A stretch of DNA of 37,107 bases from an uncultured Lachnoclostridium sp. GTDB lineage: Bacteria; Bacillota; Clostridia; Lachnospirales; Lachnospiraceae. Below, piece by piece: positions 1 through 8,599 of the stretch (its first letter is position 1; the number at the start of each line of letters is the position of its first letter). Below the pieces are notes generated by a model that searched no databases, was not told the origin of the DNA, and saw only the letters and a list, made by a program, of their open reading frames with translations. Position numbers and translations under genes: made by a program. The stretch lies in contig CAMWXG010000009.1 of assembly GCA_947178155.1 (NCBI GenBank), forward strand, positions 1 through 37,107. Direction: 5' to 3'.

Positions 1-124
1 TCCGTTTGATTTTTAAACTGATTATTGTTTCCGATTGAACAACCGTCGGACGTGCCAGAATCTTTTAGCTTCTAAGATGATTATAAACCAACACTGCGGA
101 TTTTGCAAGGGGGTTTAGTAAATG

Positions 125-155
125 GGGGTGCTTAGGCACTCCTATTGTTGTTTTT
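125..155 (+). terminator. Possible rho-independent terminator at left edge
   Basis: GGGGTGC (125-131) pairs with GCACTCC (136-142), with one G-U pair and a TTAG loop. A T-rich but interrupted run follows (143-155). It would end a plus-strand transcript coming from outside the window. The interrupted T tract keeps confidence low. Confidence 0.4.
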
Positions 156-178
156 CGCACTTTGCAGTGCCATTTGTC

Positions 179-203
179 ATGATTTTGGCAAAATGTGTGC
201 ATT
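179..203 (+). repeat. Dispersed intergenic repeat, copy 1
   Basis: These 25 bases match 13126-13150 at 24 of 25 positions (C/T difference at the tenth base). The right flanks are also loosely alike: both carry a TGCT or TTGCT followed by TGTTGC some 15-30 bases on. Both copies are intergenic, which suggests a short dispersed element or a shared regulatory site. Function unknown. Confidence 0.6.
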
Positions 204-405
204 TATTGCTTCCTGTTGCCAGATGTTCTATATTAGATATAAGAAAAGGGAAAAGCCATAGGAGCGGCTCTATCCCAAACAGTTAAAAACTAATTTTTAT
301 ATCAGCCGTTGATATTGCAGTAGTGGCGGTTATTTCTTTTTTTCATTGTGTTAAATATAGAAAAACTACCACGAATATTCATTGTTTATATAATTTTATT
401 TTTGA

Positions 406-1200
406 TTAATTTGGATTATTTAACTTTTCAAATTCAGTCATATGCTTTCTTAAACGAATAGGAAGATTGCCACGTTGCAGTTTATAATTTTCCCTTTCAG
501 CAGTAGATGTTGATTCAAAAAATATTTTCCATAAATCAGCATATTCTTCATCTTCACTGGCAAGTTCATTTAGTTTTGCAGTTTCATCTTCATTGAGAAG
601 TTTTATTTCCCATAAACCATCACTGCGGTAAAATGATGCTTCATTGTGTTTAAGGTCATGTATAATAAAATTTTGTGCATTAAATCTGTCTGCAAAGTGA
701 TTAGTGACAATTGGCAGTATATGGTGATGCGGTTCCATTTGTGCAAATAATACTTTGTTTTGAAGTTCCTTAAAACGAAGAAATTCAATAAGTCTGTGGG
801 CTTCATTTTGAACACTTAGTTTTATTTTAAATATTTTTTCAACACAGTTAAGCTGCATTGCTTTTGTAATGTTTTTGCCAATAGTAAAGCCGTATGTTAC
901 AAATTGATATATAATATCACCTTTTGAAGTATCATCAGAAATAAGAGCATTAATTACAAATTCATAAGCTTCATGTGATATTTTGGTTTGTATTGCATTT
1001 AATACATTGTCAGCTTTCTTTTTGGAAGTGTCTACGTTTATATATTCAGCGAAAAGTTCAATATTATATAAATAACTGTCAGATACAGGCTGTATACGTA
1101 TGTAGTCATGTCCATAACCAGAGATGCCGGCATCGTAAATGGCACTTAAGATACCATTAAAAGTATCTTCACATTGATATATTCTTAAGGGTTTGTCCAT
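406..1200 (-). CDS. DUF4130/TIGR03915 putative DNA metabolism protein
   Basis: A 264-residue soluble protein of the family found beside, or fused to partners of, a DNA-linked radical SAM protein (TIGR03915, 'probable DNA metabolism protein'). Recognition rests on the C-terminal half: a histidine-rich HHHILPIVTNHFADRF stretch followed by FIIHDLKHNEASFYRSDGLWEI, and on its place directly downstream of the partner gene (77-base gap, same strand). The start has a GAGGTTA ribosome site. In other bacteria this domain can be joined to a uracil-DNA-glycosylase-like domain; this copy is too short to carry one. The family reaction is not known, so the repair role is inferred from partnership. Confidence 0.8.
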   Translation of the reverse strand: MDKPLRIYQCEDTFNGILSAIYDAGISGYGHDYIRIQPVSDSYLYNIELFAEYINVDTSKKKADNVLNAIQTKISHEAYEFVINALISDDTSKGDIIYQFVTYGFTIGKNITKAMQLNCVEKIFKIKLSVQNEAHRLIEFLRFKELQNKVLFAQMEPHHHILPIVTNHFADRFNAQNFIIHDLKHNEASFYRSDGLWEIKLLNEDETAKLNELASEDEEYADLWKIFFESTSTAERENYKLQRGNLPIRLRKHMTEFEKLNNPN

Positions 1201-1276
1201 AATTTAACCTCATTTGTTGCATATAATACAATAGTATTAATAGTTGAATAAAAGTCATGTACATATTACTTCAGAA

Positions 1277-2839
1277 TTAATATAGTGTTGTATCATTATC
1301 AAATAATGTAAGCTGCTTATATGTTACTTTTTCATCAAAGCCATTTTTAATATCAGAGTTGTCTGATATTAGATTGCGTGTAATATAATCTTCGTCCACT
1401 TTTAGAAAATCATACATCATATGGCCGTTGCAGGTTATAAAGTATATGGCTCTTTTTAATACAACACCCATAGCTTTAAGTGATTGGAAGTTAAGTGAAC
1501 CTGTACGTCTTGCAGCTACGATTCTTCCAGCGGATTTGACACCTATTCCAGGAACACGCAGTAACGTATTATAATCTGCTTTATTGATTTCTACAGGGAA
1601 GTGTTCCATATGTCCAAGTGCCCAATCGCACTTTGGATCAAGGTAAGTATTAAAAAATGGTCTTTTATCAGACAAAAGCTCTCCGGCACTAAATCCATAA
1701 TAACGCAGAAGCCAGTCTGCCTGATATAAGCGGTGTTCACGTCTCAGAGGAGGCTGACCATCATTTATAACGAGTGAACTGTCATTATTTACATTAATAA
1801 ATGCAGAGAAAAATACACGCTTTAAATCAAATCTCTGGTATAAGGCTTCTGTAACAGCAAGTATTTCATAGTCACTTTCGCCTGTTGCACCTATAATAAT
1901 TTGTGTACTCTGACCAGCAGGTACAAATCCGCGGCTTCTATCATGTCTGTGCCATTGTGTAAGTGCTGTAGATTTCTGCTTATATTGAAGCTGATTTGAA
2001 GCATCTAATGCAATGGAAGCATTAGCAGACAGAGAATTACTACTATTAATAATGCTATTACTTTCAGGTTTGTTATAAATATCTGTATTATTGTTAGTAT
2101 TAAGACGGCTGGTATTTAGATTATTTGTTTTAAGGTTCTCACCAGGAAGAAATTTACCAAGTCTTTTTTGTGTATGCCAATAAGCACTTCTATTGCCGCC
2201 CTTCATTCCCAGTACTTCCATACTTTCGGCCATACCAGACTGTATCTGGCGCATTGGGGTAAGGATATTTTTGCGGGTTTTATTAGGGGCAAGGGTTTTT
2301 AGACCTGATTCTGTAGGAAATTCTAAATTAACGCTCATTCTGTCAGCATACCATCCTGCTTTTTCTATAAGTTCATAAGAAGCACCAGGAATCGCTTTAC
2401 AGTGAATATATCCATTAAATCCATAAGTAATACGTAGTTTTTTTAAGGTTTCGGTTATAAGTTCCATAGTATAATCAGGAGACTGAATTATTCCTGAGCT
2501 TAAAAAGAGTCCTTCTATATAATTGCGTTTGTAAAATTCTATTGTAAGAGTACAGACTTCATCTGGAGTGAAAGAAGCCCTTAATACATTATTACTTGCA
2601 CGGTTAATACAATATTTGCAGTTATATATGCATTCATTAGTGAATAATATTTTAAGAAGTGAAATACATCTGCCATCAGCAGAAAATGAATGACATATAC
2701 CAGCAGCTGATGCAGAGCCAAGTCTGCCTTTCTTGCCTTCGCGTTTTACACCGCTTGAGGTACATGCAACGTCATATTTTGCCGCATCTGATAGTATATG
2801 TAGTTTTTTTGCCAAATCTGCATTCAAATCAAATATCAT
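1277..2839 (-). CDS. Putative DNA modification/repair radical SAM protein
   Basis: Radical SAM enzyme of the TIGR03916 type. The [4Fe-4S] motif is C-x3-C-x2-C in NECIYNCKYCINR (Cys 73, 77, 80 counted from a GTG at 2848). Upstream lie the family's extra conserved cysteines (YDVACTSSG, GICHSFSADGRC). The C-terminal third has a helix-hairpin-helix (NTLLRVPGIGVKSAGRIVAARR), a DNA-binding fold. Residues about 236-295 form an Asn/Ser-rich low-complexity insert, which explains a length of about 520 residues that looks long for the family. I prefer the ATG at 2839; the GTG at 2848 is possible, and neither has a strong ribosome site. It lies between spoIIR and the DUF4130 partner on one strand. The substrate is unknown. 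Confidence 0.87.
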   Translation of the reverse strand: MIFDLNADLAKKLHILSDAAKYDVACTSSGVKREGKKGRLGSASAAGICHSFSADGRCISLLKILFTNECIYNCKYCINRASNNVLRASFTPDEVCTLTIEFYKRNYIEGLFLSSGIIQSPDYTMELITETLKKLRITYGFNGYIHCKAIPGASYELIEKAGWYADRMSVNLEFPTESGLKTLAPNKTRKNILTPMRQIQSGMAESMEVLGMKGGNRSAYWHTQKRLGKFLPGENLKTNNLNTSRLNTNNNTDIYNKPESNSIINSSNSLSANASIALDASNQLQYKQKSTALTQWHRHDRSRGFVPAGQSTQIIIGATGESDYEILAVTEALYQRFDLKRVFFSAFINVNNDSSLVINDGQPPLRREHRLYQADWLLRYYGFSAGELLSDKRPFFNTYLDPKCDWALGHMEHFPVEINKADYNTLLRVPGIGVKSAGRIVAARRTGSLNFQSLKAMGVVLKRAIYFITCNGHMMYDFLKVDEDYITRNLISDNSDIKNGFDEKVTYKQLTLFDNDTTLY

Positions 2840-2919
2840 GTATATCACATCACTTTCATCTAATTAATAATCTGCGAACTTATGTTCTAAAAAGATTATA
2901 GCATTGTATAAATAGCAAG

Positions 2920-3648
2920 TCAAGAATAAATAAAGGTTTTACATATCCAGTCATAAATTGCTGAATGGATTTTAACTTTATTGGCAGAATTTTTATTTTC
3001 GTTTTGTTCACTATTGAGAGTATCTGTTTTATTATTGTTTTGTTCAAGGCTTTTGTATTCTTCAGCACTAAGTGTATCTTTTAATTTTTCCTTGGATTCC
3101 TCTGGTACAATAGTTGATGTTTCATCTAAGAAACAAAGGCTTGGGAAAAGAACACACCACCAATTTCTGCCAGAAGATTTACCTATTTCAATACATAGTG
3201 CATTATAGTCTCCTGACGGAAATACCAAATCACCATATGATTTTGCTGGGAAATATCTTTTTCCAAGAGAAACATTTACGTCATAATCATAGCCATTTTG
3301 GGAAATTACATTTAATGCACTATTTCTAATAGTTTCTGTTTCTGCTTCGAGAAGTAGTTTAGCATCATCTGCTGATGAAGACTGTGATACAGTATCTTGA
3401 AGTTTGGTTAGTACTTCATCGCGTACTTTAAGCTTAAGCGATTGGTCTGAGTCAGTGTCGCTGTTTGCAATTACATGGAGTCTTATTATATTATCGGCAA
3501 TATTTTCCTGTATTTGTTCAGGGGTTTCATGCCTATCCGGATGGAAAAAATGAAGTCCCGTAAGTAGCATCGAAAAAGATAGTGCGTATATAAATATCAG
3601 GAAAGTGATGCCTTTTGTTTTATTAAATCGTTCAAAATATAGTTTCAT
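2920..3648 (-). CDS. spoIIR: Stage II sporulation protein R
   Basis: SpoIIR is the forespore-made secreted signal that, in sporulating Firmicutes, triggers SpoIIGA to process pro-sigma-E in the mother cell. The family signatures are clear: IIRLHVIANSDTDSDQ followed by LKLKVRDEVL (about residues 55-80), and GRNWWCVLFPSLCFLDE near residue 160-175. An N-terminal hydrophobic segment (about residues 14-35) serves as export signal or anchor. The Asn/Lys-rich stretch at about 203-224 is a low-complexity linker before the C-terminal helix. GAGGTAA precedes the ATG. I could not identify a sigma-F promoter with confidence. The gene is transcribed away from the penicillin-binding protein gene. Confidence 0.93.
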   Translation of the reverse strand: MKLYFERFNKTKGITFLIFIYALSFSMLLTGLHFFHPDRHETPEQIQENIADNIIRLHVIANSDTDSDQSLKLKVRDEVLTKLQDTVSQSSSADDAKLLLEAETETIRNSALNVISQNGYDYDVNVSLGKRYFPAKSYGDLVFPSGDYNALCIEIGKSSGRNWWCVLFPSLCFLDETSTIVPEESKEKLKDTLSAEEYKSLEQNNNKTDTLNSEQNENKNSANKVKIHSAIYDWICKTFIYS

Positions 3649-3946
3649 AAGTTACCTCTTTTCTACACATAATCATAATATGTTAATGCATTTTAAATAT
3701 TCAGTGAAACAAACAATAATTTTGATACTGCAGTGACAAAATTTATAGCCGATTAAAGCTTGTTTACCTATATTATTACCAATAATTTGAAAAAATATTC
3801 ATAGAATCTTTCAAAAACATTATTTTTTTCTTAAAAAATACACAAAAGATGCAATTTAACATAAAATGTGCTATTATAGAAAGAACTGAATTTATACCAT
3901 ACAGCGATAACTATGCTCATGGGATTATATTATCTGGAGGTGTTTT
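3649..3946. other. Divergent spoIIR/pbp intergenic region
   Basis: About 300 AT-rich bases between divergent genes. An extended -10 (TGC then TATTAT, 3869-3877) points toward the penicillin-binding protein gene, and a GGAGGTG ribosome site sits just before its ATG. No clear -35, hairpin or riboswitch was seen. Confidence 0.5.
3869..3877 (+). promoter_or_regulatory. Extended -10 promoter of the PBP operon
   Basis: TG at 3869-3870, one base, then TATTAT at 3872-3877, matching the extended -10 form of a housekeeping sigma promoter. No good -35 lies 17 bases upstream, which is tolerated in extended -10 promoters. Predicted start about 3884, giving a leader of about 60 bases. Confidence 0.45.
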
Positions 3947-6304
3947 ATGGACAGCAAGAAAAAATCACAGTTGTCAAAGGATAATAAAAAGCCAGTAAAG
4001 AAACAGAAAAAGCAAAAGAAACATAAAAAATTACGGCTTGGAATTAAACTTTTCTTTTTAATATTACTGCTGACATGTTTAGGATGTCTTGTAGTATTTT
4101 ATTTTAAATTCGGTGACGACCTTCTGAAATGGAAAAACGAGGCGCATAAAATTATAGAAGAGTCCAGTGTTGATACATTCCGTTCATCAGAGACAAGCAT
4201 GGTATATGCGTCGAATGATTCGGTTATAGCAAAATTAAAAGGTGATAAGGACTCATATTATCTTACATTTGATAAAATACCGCAGTATGCAAAAGATGCT
4301 ATGGTGGTTACAGAAGATAGGGATTTCTTTGAACATGAGGGCGTAAATTTTCTTTCTACCATGAAAGCTGCTGCGCTTCTTGTAAAAAATAAGATGATGG
4401 GTAATGATAAACCAACAAGAGGCGGAAGTACAATTACACAGCAGGTGGCAAAACTTACGTTTTTGACAAATGCACAGACATATGAGAGAAAAATCAGAGA
4501 AATTTTTATTGCTTTTGAGATGGAGAAGAAGTACAGTAAAAATCAGATTTTGGAATTTTATATAAATAACTGTTATTTTGCTAACGGATATTATGGTATT
4601 GAAGCAGCTGCGAAAGGATATTTCAGTAAATCTGCATCAGAGCTTGATTTGGCAGAAACTGTATTTTTATGCGCTATTCCAAATAGACCAAGCTTATATG
4701 ATCCTTTAGATAATTTTAGTAAAACCAATGAAAGAAAGGAACGTATGCTTAAGCAGATGATGGAAGAAGGGGCTATAACAGCAGCAGAATACAGTGATGC
4801 ATCATATGAAGATATAATTTTGGACCCGGCAGATACTATTAAAACTCAAAATTATTTAACTACTTATGCTGTCAGATGTGCAGTAAAATCGCTTATGCAG
4901 ACACGTGGATTTGAGTTTAAATATAAATTTGCAAGTGATGAAGAACGTGATGAATATGATAAAGAATATGATGAGTTATATAATGAATGTCATAACTTAT
5001 TATATACTGGAGGATACAGAGTATATACATCACTTAATAAGAAGAAACAAAAGATTTTGCAGAAATCAGTAAATGAGCAGCTTAGTTCTTTTACTGAAAA
5101 GACTAAAAAGGATAAAGTATATAAGCTTCAAGGTGCTGCTACATGTATTGATAACGAAACAGGCTATGTTGTGGCAATAGTAGGTGGGCGCAAGCAGAAA
5201 TCTATCACAGGTTATACATTAAACAGAGCTTTTCAAAGCTACAGACAGCCGGGAAGTTCATTTAAACCTATAGCGGTATATACTCCACAGCTTGAAAGGG
5301 ATTATACGCCTGATACAATAGTTGATGATACTTATTTTGAAGGCGGTCCTAGAAATTCAGATGGAACATATGCGGGGAAGGTGCCTTTAAGATATGCTGT
5401 TGAAAAATCTAAGAATGTAGTTGCATGGAAACTTTTTGAAGAGCTTACGCCAGCAGTTGGATTGTCATATGTGTTAAAGATGAATTTTAACAGAATTGTT
5501 GATACAGATTATGTACCTGCTGCATCTCTTGGAGGAATTACAAATGGCGTAACAACAGTAGAGATGGCATCAGCATATGCTACACTTGCTAATGATGGTG
5601 TATTTCGAGATCCGACATGTATTAAAAAGATTACAGATGCAGATGGCAATGTTATTGTCAATAATAATAAACTGCGTAAGGAGAAAAAGATATATGAAAA
5701 AAATGCATCACGTATGATGACAAGCATACTTACAGGTGTATTAAAGACTGGTACTGCTGCAGGCCATGCTCTTAGCAATATGGCATGTGCGGGAAAGACA
5801 GGTACAACAAGTGATAAAAAAGATGGATGGTTCTGTGGATTTACTCCTTACTATTCTACAGCGGTTTGGGTTGGCTATGATACACCTCAGACTCTTAGCA
5901 ATCTGTATGGTTCAACTTACCCTTTAAGCATTTGGGAAGAATTTATGGGACAGATACATTCTGACCTTGAATATAAAGATTTTGAAAGCTATGAGAATGA
6001 GAATAAGGATTATAATGATTATACCCCAAATAATGACAATACATGGTCTAATCCACAACCGGAAAATACAGATGATGGACCAGATGAGGATGAAACTCCT
6101 GAACCTGTGCCTGATGATATAGACGATGAGTATGAAACACCCGAACCACAGGAAACACCTGAACCACAGCCGACACCTGAACCGCAGCCGACACCTGAAC
6201 CTGATGATTATGATGATGGAGATATTGGAGATGATGTGCCGGAAGATGTAGGTGATGATACAATTATAGATGATGTAGGTATAGATAATTATGATGAAGA
6301 GTAA
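3947..6304 (+). CDS. Class A penicillin-binding protein (PBP1A type)
   Basis: Bifunctional peptidoglycan synthase: glycan-strand polymerase plus DD-transpeptidase, acting outside the membrane. A very basic cytoplasmic head (1-30) precedes one membrane helix (about 33-53). The GT51 domain shows VVTEDRDFFEHEGVN with catalytic Glu123 and RGGSTITQQVAKL (about 158-170). The transpeptidase shows SSFK with Ser437, the SKN motif (in VEKSKNVVAWK) and KTGTT at 617-621. The C-terminal 100 residues are an acidic, Pro-rich tail with four TPEPQ-like units. An ATG with GGAGGTG ribosome site supports the start. It is followed 11 bases later by a glycosyltransferase gene, so probably an operon. Confidence 0.95.
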   Translation: MDSKKKSQLSKDNKKPVKKQKKQKKHKKLRLGIKLFFLILLLTCLGCLVVFYFKFGDDLLKWKNEAHKIIEESSVDTFRSSETSMVYASNDSVIAKLKGDKDSYYLTFDKIPQYAKDAMVVTEDRDFFEHEGVNFLSTMKAAALLVKNKMMGNDKPTRGGSTITQQVAKLTFLTNAQTYERKIREIFIAFEMEKKYSKNQILEFYINNCYFANGYYGIEAAAKGYFSKSASELDLAETVFLCAIPNRPSLYDPLDNFSKTNERKERMLKQMMEEGAITAAEYSDASYEDIILDPADTIKTQNYLTTYAVRCAVKSLMQTRGFEFKYKFASDEERDEYDKEYDELYNECHNLLYTGGYRVYTSLNKKKQKILQKSVNEQLSSFTEKTKKDKVYKLQGAATCIDNETGYVVAIVGGRKQKSITGYTLNRAFQSYRQPGSSFKPIAVYTPQLERDYTPDTIVDDTYFEGGPRNSDGTYAGKVPLRYAVEKSKNVVAWKLFEELTPAVGLSYVLKMNFNRIVDTDYVPAASLGGITNGVTTVEMASAYATLANDGVFRDPTCIKKITDADGNVIVNNNKLRKEKKIYEKNASRMMTSILTGVLKTGTAAGHALSNMACAGKTGTTSDKKDGWFCGFTPYYSTAVWVGYDTPQTLSNLYGSTYPLSIWEEFMGQIHSDLEYKDFESYENENKDYNDYTPNNDNTWSNPQPENTDDGPDEDETPEPVPDDIDDEYETPEPQETPEPQPTPEPQPTPEPDDYDDGDIGDDVPEDVGDDTIIDDVGIDNYDEE
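6137..6202 (+). repeat. 18-bp tandem repeat in the PBP tail
   Basis: Three full 18-base units (6137-6154, 6155-6172, 6173-6190) and a partial fourth encode TPEPQE/TPEPQP. The units differ at a few positions. In-frame length change would lengthen or shorten the extracellular tail without frameshift. Confidence 0.85.
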
Positions 6305-6315
6305 GGGTGAAATTA

Positions 6316-7278
6316 ATGATAACAATAAGTCTTTGTATGATTGTAAAAAATGAGGAAAAGGTGCTTGTAAGATGCTTAAACAGCTTTGCGGATATAATGG
6401 ATGAGATTATTATAGTAGATACTGGCTCAACTGATAATACTAAAGATATTGCCTTAAAATACACAGATAAAGTATATGATTTTAAGTGGACAGGTGATTT
6501 TTCAGAAGCTAGAAATTTTGCTTCTTCTAAGGCTTCAATGGAGTATATATACACAGCAGATGCGGACGAATATCTTGATAAAGAAAACAGGGATAAATTA
6601 AAGAAACTTAAAAAGATACTTCTGCCGGAAATTGAGATAGTGCAAATGCTTTATTGTACTCCATCTGATATGAGCACAGTTTATAATTTTGAAAAGGAGC
6701 ATAGACCAAAGCTGTACAGACGTTTAAGAGAGTTTGTATGGATTGATGCAATTCATGAAACTTTGCGTATAGATCCTATAGTGTATGACAGTGATATAGA
6801 GGTACAGCATCGGCCGGAGGGCAATCATGCGTCACGCGACCTTGATGCACTTGCCGGAGTATCAAAAGATACACGACTTTCAAAAAAGCTTCATCATATG
6901 TATGCAATGGAGTTGTTTCATTCTGGTACAGATGAGGATTTTATTAAAGCATCATCTGTATTTATGCAGACATTGGAGCAGGATGGACGAAGTATGGATG
7001 AAGTTAAAGAGGCAATATGTGTACTGACAAGATATTATCGTATAAAAAATGATGTGGTGGGATTTTTTGGTAATGCACTTAAAGATGCAGTAACAGAGTC
7101 ATGTGCAGAAGTATGCTGTGAGCTTGGCATGTATTATGAAGGTGTTGGAGATTTTTCAGAGGCAGCAATATGGTACCAAAATGCATTGACAGAAACAGAG
7201 AGCATACTTGATATAAGAACATCTGGAGAAATACCACAGGCAGGTCTTGATAGATGCAAAGAAGCTTTAAAAGAGTAA
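6316..7278 (+). CDS. Family 2 glycosyltransferase with helical-repeat tail
   Basis: The N-terminal half is a GT-A fold glycosyltransferase: ISLCMIVKNEEKVLVRCLNS, EIIIVDTGSTDNTKDIA (nucleotide-binding DTGS) and the DXD-like TADADEYL. A central block KLYRRLREFVWIDAIHE also fits this cytoplasmic GT2 type. The C-terminal 120 residues are helical and TPR-like, with YEGVGDFSEAAIWYQNALTE. I chose the ATG at 6316 because AGGGTG lies 9 bases upstream; the GTG at 6307 would abut that ribosome site. It probably shares the PBP promoter. The acceptor sugar or protein cannot be told from sequence. Confidence 0.85.
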   Translation: MITISLCMIVKNEEKVLVRCLNSFADIMDEIIIVDTGSTDNTKDIALKYTDKVYDFKWTGDFSEARNFASSKASMEYIYTADADEYLDKENRDKLKKLKKILLPEIEIVQMLYCTPSDMSTVYNFEKEHRPKLYRRLREFVWIDAIHETLRIDPIVYDSDIEVQHRPEGNHASRDLDALAGVSKDTRLSKKLHHMYAMELFHSGTDEDFIKASSVFMQTLEQDGRSMDEVKEAICVLTRYYRIKNDVVGFFGNALKDAVTESCAEVCCELGMYYEGVGDFSEAAIWYQNALTETESILDIRTSGEIPQAGLDRCKEALKE

Positions 7279-7322
7279 TATTTAAAAAGAGTGTCAAAAA
7301 TTAAGAAAGGAAGGATACAGGG

Positions 7323-8567
7323 ATGGAAAAGGAACAATTTGAAGGTTATAAATATATTGAAGGTGGGGTATGTGCAGCAGCAGGTTTTACTGCTAATGGG
7401 CTTAATTGTGGTATTAATCCGGTAAAAGAAAAGAATGATTTAGGTATGGTTTACAGCGAAACATTGTGCAATACGGCAGCAGTGTATACTACAAATAAAG
7501 TTAAAGGTGCACCAATAACTGTAACGCAAAGGCATTTGGAAGCAAGCCAAAATACATCAAAGGCTGTTGTTGTAAATTCTAAAAATGCCAATACATGTAA
7601 TGAAAATGGGGAACAGATTGCAGAAGATGTAAGCAGGCTTGCGGCAGAAGTACTTGGCATTAAGGCACAGGAAGTTATAGTTGCATCTACAGGTGTTATA
7701 GGTGAGAAGATGAGTATTGAGCCATTTGAGCAGTATATGAAAGAACTTGCATCTGGCTTGTCTGTAGAAGGGCATATTGAGGCTGCTAATGCTATTATGA
7801 CTACAGATACTGTAAGAAAAGAGGTGGCAGTGGAGTTTGAGGCAGCAGGAAAGATATGTCATCTTGGAGGTATGGCAAAGGGAAGCGGCATGATAAATCC
7901 TAATATGGCTACTACGCTTAATTTCATAACTACAGATATTGCAATATCATCTGAAATGCTTCAAAAGGCATTGTCGGATGTTGTGAAAATTACCTATAAT
8001 TGTTTAACCATCGATGGAGATACATCAACTAATGATATGGTAAGTGTAATGGCAAATGGAATGGCAGGAAACAGTGAAATTGTGGCAGAAGATGAGAGCT
8101 ATGAAAAATTAAAAAAAGCGCTGTATATAGTAATGCTTAATATGACAAAGATGCTGGCAGCAGATGGAGAAGGGGCTTCAAAATTTCTTGAGTGTACATG
8201 CTCACAAGCTCCTGATTTAGATACTGCTGTAAAAGTGGCAAAAAGTGTTGTAGGTTCATCACTTGTTAAGTGTGCCATGTTTGGAGAAGATGCAAATTGT
8301 GGACGTATATTATGTGCAATAGGTTATACTGATGCAGATTTTGATATTAAAAAAGTAGATTTAGAGCTTGCATCGTCAGCAGGCAGTGTTAAAATGTATA
8401 AGGATGGTATGAGTATTGCATTTTCAGAAGAAGAGGCGGCGAAAGTGCTTGCAGAAAATGAAATATACATCAATATAAATTTGAATCAGGGAGCTTCTCA
8501 AGCAAAAGCTTGGGGCTGTGATCTCACATATGATTATGTGAAAATTAATGGAGACTATCGTTCATAA
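7323..8567 (+). CDS. argJ: Glutamate N-acetyltransferase / amino-acid acetyltransferase
   Basis: ArgJ transfers acetyl from N-acetylornithine to glutamate (and in bifunctional forms from acetyl-CoA), recycling acetyl in arginine synthesis. The self-cleaving N-terminal-nucleophile site is clear: KGSGMINPNMATTLNF, with cleavage predicted between Ala196 and Thr197. TGVIGEKM and the C-terminal QAKAWGCDLTYDYVKINGDYRS are family signatures. The length, 414, is normal. AGGAAGGA sits before the ATG. No other arg gene is nearby; its neighbours are cell-wall genes, so it is an orphan copy, perhaps the genome's only one. Whether it is mono- or bifunctional cannot be decided by eye. Confidence 0.95.
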   Translation: MEKEQFEGYKYIEGGVCAAAGFTANGLNCGINPVKEKNDLGMVYSETLCNTAAVYTTNKVKGAPITVTQRHLEASQNTSKAVVVNSKNANTCNENGEQIAEDVSRLAAEVLGIKAQEVIVASTGVIGEKMSIEPFEQYMKELASGLSVEGHIEAANAIMTTDTVRKEVAVEFEAAGKICHLGGMAKGSGMINPNMATTLNFITTDIAISSEMLQKALSDVVKITYNCLTIDGDTSTNDMVSVMANGMAGNSEIVAEDESYEKLKKALYIVMLNMTKMLAADGEGASKFLECTCSQAPDLDTAVKVAKSVVGSSLVKCAMFGEDANCGRILCAIGYTDADFDIKKVDLELASSAGSVKMYKDGMSIAFSEEEAAKVLAENEIYININLNQGASQAKAWGCDLTYDYVKINGDYRS

Positions 8568-8599
8568 GTGTGTAGTAAGCAGCAACGACAGCAGTTTTA

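Larger units (their letters stand above)
1..405. other. Gene-poor left edge
   Basis: No convincing gene is seen here. The stretch holds a hairpin followed by a T-rich run (125-155), a small inverted repeat (157-170), one copy of a dispersed 25-base repeat (179-203), and imperfect hairpins between about 245 and 330. On the minus strand there is a 26-codon reading frame (382 down to 302) ending in RHYCNING, directly downstream of the DUF4130 gene. It has no clear ribosome binding site, so I do not call it a gene. The pattern looks like the 3' end of an off-window transcript facing the end of the minus-strand operon. Confidence 0.5.

Noticed and set aside
1960-2140. Frameshift or inserted element in the radical SAM gene
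   Set aside because: The frame stays open through the Asn/Ser-rich stretch and conserved motifs resume in frame after it, so it is an in-frame insert, not a break.
6137-6202. Short tandem repeats as a CRISPR-like array
   Set aside because: Contiguous 18-base coding units without spacers; they encode a Pro-rich protein tail.
5924-6325. Long minus-strand open frames opposite the PBP tail
   Set aside because: Artifacts of the repetitive acidic codons on the plus strand; translations are low-complexity Ile/Arg or His/Val runs without ribosome sites.
7323-8567. An arginine biosynthesis cluster around argJ
   Set aside because: No argB, argC, argD or argF is adjacent; neighbours are a glycosyltransferase and a convergent helicase.
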